Source: a virus. From it: DNA of 36,306 nt. Below, piece by piece: positions 28,829 through 34,557 of this stretch (its first letter is position 1; every line of letters starts with the position of its first letter). The DNA is taken from IMG/VR virus record IMGVR_UViG_3300046777_002578, positions 1 to 36,306 of that record, one strand, 5' to 3'. A program made the translations under genes and the position numbers. Below the pieces are notes generated by a model, which saw nothing but the letters and a program-made list of their open reading frames with translations, was not told where the DNA came from and did not search any database.

Positions 28829-29436
28829 TGGTGCCTTGCTACGACAGACAGCGACGGACCTGCATCGAGGTGGCTCGGGTCGCGGGCCAGGTCAAGTTTA
28901 TCCCGCTCGACATTACGGAGGGGCTGCAAGTGCACCTCACGTCGGCGGAGTCGTTCGACCAGCGGTATCAACCGATGGTCAACTACCCCATTGAGAAGGC
29001 GGCCCAGCTCTATCTGGGTTACAGCCAAACCATTGGGGCAACCAAGGAGGCCCTGGATTACCTGGGCCAAGTTATCAACGTCAGTGACGAGGAAATGAAG
29101 ATGGCGACAACCAAAAAGACTGTGGCCGCGGCGGCCGCAGAAAAGACGACGGCCAAGCCGGTCCAGGCGGCCAAGCCGACTAAGGCCAAGCCGGTCCAGG
29201 CGGCCAAGCCGGTGGCGGCCAAGTCGACTAAGGCTAAGCCGGTGGCAACCGAAAAGAAACCCTCTGCCGCCCAGCTGTTCAAGGACCTGATCATGGCCGG
29301 CAAATTGACCGACGACCAAATTTTTGAGCGCGTCAAGAACGAGTTCGGACTGGAGTCAAACAAGCGCGCTTACGTCAACTGGTACCGCAACAACCTGAAA
29401 AAGCAGGGTTTGAACCCGCCCGAGCCCAAGGCTTAA
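28825..29436 (+). CDS. WYR-domain protein with a histone H1-like AKP linker (203 aa)
   Basis: 203 codons from ATG 28825. The N-terminal 90 residues are a mixed alpha/beta domain (LDITEGLQVHLTSAESFDQR, NYPIEKAAQLYLGYSQTIGA). Residues about 98-148 are an Ala/Lys/Pro-rich linker with 11-residue repeats (AKPVQAAKPTK), like histone H1 tails or bacterial HctB-type DNA binders. The C-terminal 50 residues (LFKDLIMAGKLTDDQIFERV, FGLESNKRAYVNWYRNNLKK, QGL) match the C-terminus of the 120-aa protein upstream. A basic linker plus conserved C-terminal module suggests DNA binding, perhaps of phage or host chromosome; this is inference. Confidence 0.7.
   Translation: MMVPCYDRQRRTCIEVARVAGQVKFIPLDITEGLQVHLTSAESFDQRYQPMVNYPIEKAAQLYLGYSQTIGATKEALDYLGQVINVSDEEMKMATTKKTVAAAAAEKTTAKPVQAAKPTKAKPVQAAKPVAAKSTKAKPVATEKKPSAAQLFKDLIMAGKLTDDQIFERVKNEFGLESNKRAYVNWYRNNLKKQGLNPPEPKA
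29152..29250 (+). repeat. 33-base tandem repeat coding for the AKP linker
   Basis: Units start at 29152 and 29185, each beginning GCCAAGCCGGTCCAGGCG, followed by a third degenerate unit to about 29250. Each encodes 11 residues of the AKPVQAAKP type. In-frame, so copy number can change without breaking the gene. Confidence 0.75.
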
Positions 29437-29467
29437 TTCACCACCACCACCACCCGGAGCCCTTAAC

Positions 29468-30274
29468 ATGCCCAAGACCAAGGAAATTGCACGCGACACG
29501 CGTGATTACGACACCACGCAGCTGCACGAAGCTGGCCATGGCCGCACTCTGCACCGTGACTACTCAGCCCATTTTTTCCGCTGGAGCTTTGCCCGCCGAT
29601 TTGTTTCGGCCAAAGACAACGTGCTGGAGGTTGGCTGCGGTGAGGACAAGCCGCTGAGCAAGATCCTGACCGGCGTCGCCGCCGCCCACGTAGGTCACTA
29701 CACCGGCGTGGACCTCAACAAGCTGAAGCCGTCCAACAGCCAGCGGCTGGAGTTCCACGGTGACTTCAACTTTGTTGAGCGCTACAAGGAACTGCTCAAG
29801 AAGCGGCCCGAAGGCTGGGACGTGCTGGTGAACTACGAGGTCATCGAGCACATGAAGATCGAGCATGGCGCCAACCTGCTCAAGGCCATGTTTGCCTGCA
29901 CTAAGCCAGGTGGTGTGCTGCTTTTGTCTACGCCTGTTTATGACGGCAAGCGCCACGCGGCCAATCACATCCATGAGTACACCGTGACTGAGTTGCAGGG
30001 CTACATTGAGCGGGCTGGCTATTCCGTTGAACGGCGCTTTGGCACCTTCATGGACATCAAGCACATCGGCAAGGTGGAACCTACTGGTGCCAGCAAGGCG
30101 GCTGTGCTTGAAGTGCGGAAGGCGTTGGAGCAGTACTTTGACAACGACGCCATCAGCAACATCTTTGGCCCATTGCATCAAGACCATGCCCGCAACAACT
30201 TGTGGGTTTGCCGCAAAGCAATTGACGGAAAACCCTTCAAGCCGGCCTCCCGTAAAACTGGAGCGCCATTCTGA
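29468..30274 (+). CDS. Class I SAM-dependent methyltransferase
   Basis: 268 codons from ATG 29468, with CGGAG upstream after a short CAC-repeat gap. The Rossmann motif NVLEVGCGED (from about residue 51), the acidic strand end VGHYTGVDLNKL, the DVLVNYEVIEHM segment (motif IV-like) and LLLSTPVYDGKRHAANHIHE, with the strand after the catalytic region, mark a class I methyltransferase similar to the UbiE/SAM type. The VIEHM and HEY(T/S) patterns are those of small-molecule or sugar-lipid methyltransferases rather than the DPPY/ NPPF DNA-amine enzymes. It is the first gene of a cluster with nucleotide-metabolism enzymes, so a modified-nucleotide substrate is possible but unproven. Confidence 0.8.
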   Translation: MPKTKEIARDTRDYDTTQLHEAGHGRTLHRDYSAHFFRWSFARRFVSAKDNVLEVGCGEDKPLSKILTGVAAAHVGHYTGVDLNKLKPSNSQRLEFHGDFNFVERYKELLKKRPEGWDVLVNYEVIEHMKIEHGANLLKAMFACTKPGGVLLLSTPVYDGKRHAANHIHEYTVTELQGYIERAGYSVERRFGTFMDIKHIGKVEPTGASKAAVLEVRKALEQYFDNDAISNIFGPLHQDHARNNLWVCRKAIDGKPFKPASRKTGAPF

Positions 30275-30666
30275 TGATCGGAAATGTTGCTGAATTCCAT
30301 GAGAAGTTTGGTCTTCCCAATGGGGCAACCGATCAACTCATGCAAGACCCTGCTGCGCAGGAATTTCGCGTTAAGTTCCTTCAAGAAGAACTGGACGAGC
30401 TCAAGGAGGCTTTGGCTACTGGTGACAAGGTTGGGGCCTTTGATGCTCTGCTCGATCTGGCTTACGTGGCCTACGGCACAGCACTCTTTGCCGGAATTGA
30501 TCCTGCTCAGTGGCACGCCGGCATGCACGCAGTTCATTCTGCTAACATGGCCAAGATCCGCGTAGCCAAGGCTGAAGACTCGAAACGCGGCAGCGCGTTC
30601 GACGTCAAGAAGCCGGCAGGTTGGGTAGGTCCTGAATCTCGCTTGAAGGAAATTTTGTCGTGGTGA
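30274..30666 (+). CDS. MazG/PRA-PH-like nucleotide pyrophosphohydrolase
   Basis: 130 codons, ATG overlapping the methyltransferase stop by one base. The all-alpha NTP pyrophosphohydrolase pattern is visible: FLQEELDELKEALATGD (EExxE metal-binding), then FDALLDLAYVAYGTALFAGI (Asp of the D-x3-D motif) and HSANMAKIR. This family removes pyrophosphate from (d)NTPs. Next to the thymidylate synthase-like and dCMP deaminase genes it would supply dNMP, for instance dCMP from dCTP, or remove unwanted nucleotides. Substrate is not determined by the sequence. Length is typical of phage versions. Confidence 0.85.
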   Translation: MIGNVAEFHEKFGLPNGATDQLMQDPAAQEFRVKFLQEELDELKEALATGDKVGAFDALLDLAYVAYGTALFAGIDPAQWHAGMHAVHSANMAKIRVAKAEDSKRGSAFDVKKPAGWVGPESRLKEILSW

Positions 30667-31043
30667 CCACAATGAAAACCAAATCACTGCTGCCTGCCAC
30701 TCAATTGGCTGAATGCTCGACTGTCGAACTGCTGGAAGAGCTCCAGTCTCGTGGTGGTCATCCCGGCGCTTTGGCCGAAGCCGCTTTGCTTTGCATCCGC
30801 AAAAGCCAAGACTACAATCAAAATGCTGCGGATATGGATCCGCACAAGATTGATCGGTCGTCGTATTTCCCATTTGGCACCGTGAGCTACGCCCAAATGC
30901 TCCATACCAAGTCTCAGCGCTTCAACTCGTTGGTCCTCAAAGAGATGCGTGGCCAAGATGCGAATTTTGAAGGCCTGCGTGACACGGCGCTGGACATCAT
31001 CAACTATGCTGGCTTCTTTGCTGGCGCCTACACGAAGGACTAG
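30660..31043 (+). CDS. DUF1599-like nucleotide-modification-associated protein (127 aa)
   Basis: 127 codons from GTG 30660 (a second GTG at 30663 overlaps the previous stop as GTGA; AAGGA lies upstream). The pattern IRKSQDYNQ, then YAQMLHTKSQRFNSLV and LRDTALDIINYAGFFAGAY resembles the DUF1599/Nmad-type small helical proteins, where KxxDYN, K-x2-R and DxxNYA are conserved. Such proteins occur in phages beside nucleotide and base modification enzymes; catalytic role is unproven. Its location between the pyrophosphohydrolase and the thymidylate synthase homologue strengthens that reading. Confidence 0.65.
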   Translation: MVTTMKTKSLLPATQLAECSTVELLEELQSRGGHPGALAEAALLCIRKSQDYNQNAADMDPHKIDRSSYFPFGTVSYAQMLHTKSQRFNSLVLKEMRGQDANFEGLRDTALDIINYAGFFAGAYTKD

Positions 31044-31045
31044 CC

Positions 31046-31834
31046 ATGGATTTTTCCCAGACGTGGTTGGAAGCCATCAATGACGTGCTTGCCAACGGTG
31101 AACTGGTAGCACCCAGGGGCAAGGTTACCAAGGAGCTGCCCCAGCGCACCATGGTAGTTGACATGCGGCGCCCGGTGCTGTTAGTACCGGAACGCCGTTT
31201 GAGCTACCGGTTCATGGTGGCTGAGGCCTACTGGATTTTGTCAGGCGACGACACGGTGGCTGGGATTGCGCCCTACAACAGCCGAATTGCCGAGTTCAGT
31301 GACGACGGCCAGCGGTTTTTCGGCGCCTACGGGCCTAAGATCTTGGGGCAGCTGGACTACGTGGTGGCCAAGCTTAAGGCGGATCACGATACCCGCCAGG
31401 CCGGCCTGACCATTTGGCGCGAAAATCCACCGGCTACTAAAGATGTGCCTTGCACCGTGGCCATCTTCTTTAGCTTGAGGGGCATGGCGCTTAACGCCCA
31501 CGTGTTTATGCGGTCTAGTGACATTTGGCTGGGGGTACCATACGATGTTTTCAACTTTAGTATGCTCAGCCATTTGGTTTGCGGGCTGCTCAATGACCAG
31601 CGGGCCAGTGATGACGTCTATGCACCTGGTAAGTTGTACTTGACGGCTGCTAGCAGCCACTTGTACGAGCCCAACTGGGCCGATGCTAGATTGTGCCTTC
31701 ACAGCTCAGTAGGCAAGCAGGTACCAACACCAAAGCTGTTGTGGAACGATCACCGAGCTCTAATGGACCAGCTAAAAAAGCTGCGGGACACCCTGTCAGG
31801 CCATGAATCGCGGTGGTGGGAGTGGCCAGTATGA
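31046..31834 (+). CDS. Thymidylate synthase-family protein with dCMP-type active site (putative dCMP hydroxymethylase or methylase)
   Basis: 262 codons from ATG 31046, two bases after the previous stop. The family core is complete: FGAYGPKI, DTRQAGLTIW, catalytic Cys136 in VPCTVAIFF, FMRSSDIWLGVPYDVFNFSM and the C-terminal SSHLYEPN (His205, Tyr207). In thymidylate synthases the residue after GLPF is Asn (E. coli Asn177), which selects dUMP. Here it is Asp167, the change found in T4 dCMP hydroxymethylase, and Cys is followed by Thr as in that enzyme, instead of His. The enzyme therefore likely acts on dCMP to make 5-hydroxymethyl- or 5-methyl-dCMP. Sequence alone does not separate hydroxymethylation from methylation. 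Confidence 0.75.
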   Translation: MDFSQTWLEAINDVLANGELVAPRGKVTKELPQRTMVVDMRRPVLLVPERRLSYRFMVAEAYWILSGDDTVAGIAPYNSRIAEFSDDGQRFFGAYGPKILGQLDYVVAKLKADHDTRQAGLTIWRENPPATKDVPCTVAIFFSLRGMALNAHVFMRSSDIWLGVPYDVFNFSMLSHLVCGLLNDQRASDDVYAPGKLYLTAASSHLYEPNWADARLCLHSSVGKQVPTPKLLWNDHRALMDQLKKLRDTLSGHESRWWEWPV

Positions 31835-32298
31835 GGCCCAGCCGCGATGAATGGGCTATGCAGCTGGCCTTGCTGACTGCCAAGCGGGCCACGTGTCTGC
31901 GCCGCCAAGTGGGGTGCGTGTTATTGAACGCTCGGGGCCACGTGCTGGCCACTGGCTACAACGGGGTGGCTGCCGGCCAGCCGCACTGCAATCAATACGA
32001 CCACTTCCATCCGATTGGTTTCCCTGACGCGTGCGCCGGGGCCCATGCTGCCAGCGGCACCAATTTGGATGGTTGCCAAGCCATTCACGCTGAGCAGAAT
32101 GCCCTGTTGCAGTGCCGAGACGTCTATGCCATTGACACAGTTTACGTGACGGCTAGTCCGTGCGTGACTTGCACTAAGCTGCTGCTCAACACCAGTTGTG
32201 AGCGGATAGTTTATGCGGAGACTTACCCGCATTCGGCTGCACAAGAGCTTTGGCTGGGTGCCGGGCGGAGATGGCAGCATTACCAGGAAGCTGCATGA
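31831..32298 (+). CDS. dCMP deaminase-type zinc enzyme
   Basis: 155 codons from ATG 31831, which overlaps the previous stop as ATGA; an upstream in-frame GTG at 31813 is less likely. The zinc site is complete: HAEQNALLQC (His86, Glu88) and SPCVTC (Cys111, Cys114). The N-terminal AKRATCLRRQVGCVLLNARG and the insertion with HCNQYDHFHPIGFPDACAG are as in phage dCMP deaminases, which need an additional zinc-binding His/Cys set. It converts dCMP to dUMP, the substrate for dTMP synthesis. Placed beside a dCMP-specific synthase it could compete for, or balance, the dCMP pool. Confidence 0.9.
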   Translation: MRPSRDEWAMQLALLTAKRATCLRRQVGCVLLNARGHVLATGYNGVAAGQPHCNQYDHFHPIGFPDACAGAHAASGTNLDGCQAIHAEQNALLQCRDVYAIDTVYVTASPCVTCTKLLLNTSCERIVYAETYPHSAAQELWLGAGRRWQHYQEAA

Positions 32299-32501
32299 GC
32301 TGGGAGCTTATACGGCAGCTGCTCGGCCCAGGGCTGCACTGGGGCCGGTCGCAGTCCGAGCTCCGCGAGGCGATCGCCTCCGCGGAGCGGCTGGGCCGGG
32401 CGGACGCGGCGGAGCACCTGCGGATGATTCTGCAACTGCGCAACGCGGTGCGCTTTGAGCGCGAAGAAAAATGCCCTCACGACGCAGGAGAAACGCCGTG
32501 A
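32295..32501 (+). CDS. Small helical protein at the end of the plus-strand unit (68 aa)
   Basis: 68 codons from ATG 32295, overlapping the deaminase stop as ATGA. The product MSWELIRQLLGPGLHWGRSQ, then REAIASAERLGRADAAEHLR and MILQLRNAVRFEREEKCPHD is helical and charged with no membrane segment. Codon use is more GC-rich than in the preceding genes and closer to the minus-strand modules. Function unknown. It is the last rightward gene, ending before the convergent terminator. Confidence 0.6.
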   Translation: MSWELIRQLLGPGLHWGRSQSELREAIASAERLGRADAAEHLRMILQLRNAVRFEREEKCPHDAGETP

Positions 32502-32504
32502 GGG

Positions 32505-32545
32505 TTAAAACCCCGAGCGCTCAGGAAGACAAACTTCACTCGGGG
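32505..32545 (-). terminator. Intrinsic terminator for the minus-strand operon at 32.5 kb
   Basis: Read on the minus strand: CCCCGAG (32545-32539), 21-base loop, CTCGGGG (32517-32511), then TTTTAACCC. It directly follows the stop of the 667-aa gene (32549-32547). On the plus side, CCCTCACG (32474-32481) with CGTGAGGG (32497-32504) is a second hairpin, without a U-run. Confidence 0.7.
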
Positions 32546-32546
32546 C

Positions 32547-34550
32547 TCACTGCTTTCCGGAGCGCTTGGCATCTTCGGCCTCAACCTCCTCGGCCAAGCT
32601 GCGGCTGAGGGGGACATTTTCCTCACTGCCGACGTCGCGGGTGAGACTCTGCTCAGGGGCCTCCGGCAGCGGAGCAGGCGGGAATGCCGCCGTGGTGCCA
32701 GTGACCAGCCCAGCCTCAGCGGCCGAAGCGCGCACCGCCCGCGGCGCGGCTGCGGCGTTGTAGTTCTCAAGCGCGCGCACCACCGCGGCCACCTCGGCGG
32801 GGTCCTTGGCGGTCAGCATCTCGGCCAACCGCTCGGCCGTCTTCTCGGTCATGCGAGCCTTGCTCAGCGCGCCGAGCACCAGTGCCGACAGACCGCCGCT
32901 GGTGCCGCCTGTGATGGTGCGCTCGATGGCTTCGCCCACGGTGGAGCCGCTGCCCTCGATGGCGGCAATGAGTTGCTGGTTCTCGGCGGTGTCCGAACCG
33001 CCGAGAATGCGATTGGCCTGCGCAAACAGCTGCGCCTCGCGCTCCATCGCTGTCTTGAACAACTTGAACTCGGCAGGGTTGTCAAACAGCGGTTGCAGCT
33101 TGGCTTGCATCTCGGGCGAGCCGATGATGCGCTGCGCTGCGTTCATGTTGCCTGACGGGGTCATCACCTGCGAGTAGATGTTCCGTGCCACCCCGGTGCG
33201 GAAGGCTTCCTTCTCGCTCGGGGTCATGCCCGCCACCATCTTGATCACCTGCTCGTGGTCCAGGCGGTTGAACTCGTTGAAGCCGCGGCGCAGCGAGTCG
33301 ATCACCTCGATGTCACCGGCGTAGCTCTTCAGCGCGGTGCCGTACTCCGGCACGGTCGACTTCAACGTGTCGCGCAGTTCGTTGCGGATGTCCTTGAGCA
33401 CGCTGACGTTGGCGCGGGTGGCGGCATTTTCCGAAGCGTAGCCGGTCTTGATCTGCGCGTCCAGTGCGCGCTTCATGTAGTCCAGCGTGCGCACGTCGGG
33501 CACTTCCTTGGTGCGCAAGCCCACCACTCTGCCGTCCGGTGCGGTGACGAATTCGTACACCTCGCGCAGCTTGAACTGGGCGGGGTCTTCGCCGCGGATC
33601 TTGGCCAGCGAGGCTTCAGCGTCAGCAATCTTGCGGGCCGTTTCCCAGGCGCTCTTCAGCTCCGGGGTGTCCACAATGCGCATGATCTTCGGGTCTGGCA
33701 CCTCGCCCACCGCGTAGGCCGCGTCGTACAACCCGCGCGCTTTGCTGCGCAGGTCGCTGACAAGCTGCTCTTCTTGGTCGTAGAAGTCCTTGGGCTTGAG
33801 CCCCTGGACCGTCTGCTGGTAGGCGCGCTCGCGGGCGCCCAGTTTCTGGCGGCCGAGTTGTTGCTCCAACTGCTCAGCCCCGGCGCCGCCGACCTTGGCC
33901 GCGCCGCGTGCTAATCGGGCCGTTGCTGGGCTGACGTTGGCCACCATAGAGGGTACCCCCATCGCGCGGTCGGCGGCCATTGCGGCCTCCATTTGCTGCG
34001 GGGTCATGCCGCTGCGCTGCTGCACCGCCTCGTTGAGCATCCGGGCGGCGCGCTCGTTGGCCTGCGACTGGCTGGGGAACAACCGTTCCCGCGTCCAGTT
34101 CAGCCCGCCGCGCACACCGCGCAGCAATGTCGGGGCCGCGACGCCCGTGGCCCCGCCAATGACCGCGCCCGCGCCCGCACCGCTGAGCCGGTCGCCTTCC
34201 TCAGCAGAGCCGGCGCCGGAAACCGCCCCGGCCGCGGTGCCCATGGCGGCGAGTCGCGCCAGTGCGCCGGCCGTGCTGCGCTGCAGCTGGGCGGCGCCGG
34301 CCGCCTGCCCGCCGGGCACAAACATGGCCGCCACCCCGGGCAGCGCCCCGCCCGCAAACTCCAACGCGCCGGAGGTGAACGGGCTCTGCGCGGCGTACTG
34401 AGCGTACTCGTTGCGGACACGCTTGAGTTGGTCTTCGTAGCTGCCCTGGCCCATGCGCGAGCGCAACCACGCCTCGGCCTCGTCGCCCCAGCCCATGCCA
34501 AGGCCTTGGCCCAATGCGGCGCGGGCCGCTCCGGTGAGGTTGTCTGCCAT
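32547..34550 (-). CDS. Large virion-module protein, internal/ejection type (667 aa)
   Basis: 667 codons, ATG at 34550. The start MADNLTGAARAALGQGLGMG WGDEAEAWL is common to internal virion proteins of environmental podoviruses. Residues about 60-150 are Gly/Ala-rich with several weak hydrophobic stretches (FAGGALPGVAAMFVPGGQAA, GTAAGAVSGAGSAEEGDRLS, AVIGGATGVAAPTLLRG), as seen in proteins that enter the envelope during DNA injection. The centre (about 180-560) is helical and charged, and the C-terminus is acidic. It is the last gene of the minus-strand unit before a terminator. The ejection-protein role is an inference from composition and position. Confidence 0.7.
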   Translation of the reverse strand: MADNLTGAARAALGQGLGMGWGDEAEAWLRSRMGQGSYEDQLKRVRNEYAQYAAQSPFTSGALEFAGGALPGVAAMFVPGGQAAGAAQLQRSTAGALARLAAMGTAAGAVSGAGSAEEGDRLSGAGAGAVIGGATGVAAPTLLRGVRGGLNWTRERLFPSQSQANERAARMLNEAVQQRSGMTPQQMEAAMAADRAMGVPSMVANVSPATARLARGAAKVGGAGAEQLEQQLGRQKLGARERAYQQTVQGLKPKDFYDQEEQLVSDLRSKARGLYDAAYAVGEVPDPKIMRIVDTPELKSAWETARKIADAEASLAKIRGEDPAQFKLREVYEFVTAPDGRVVGLRTKEVPDVRTLDYMKRALDAQIKTGYASENAATRANVSVLKDIRNELRDTLKSTVPEYGTALKSYAGDIEVIDSLRRGFNEFNRLDHEQVIKMVAGMTPSEKEAFRTGVARNIYSQVMTPSGNMNAAQRIIGSPEMQAKLQPLFDNPAEFKLFKTAMEREAQLFAQANRILGGSDTAENQQLIAAIEGSGSTVGEAIERTITGGTSGGLSALVLGALSKARMTEKTAERLAEMLTAKDPAEVAAVVRALENYNAAAAPRAVRASAAEAGLVTGTTAAFPPAPLPEAPEQSLTRDVGSEENVPLSRSLAEEVEAEDAKRSGKQ

Positions 34551-34557
34551 GTTGGCG

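Noticed and set aside
29437-29467. CAC triplet repeat before the methyltransferase gene as a regulatory repeat
   Set aside because: Only five to six units in a 31-base gap; no support for function beyond spacing before the ribosome-binding site.
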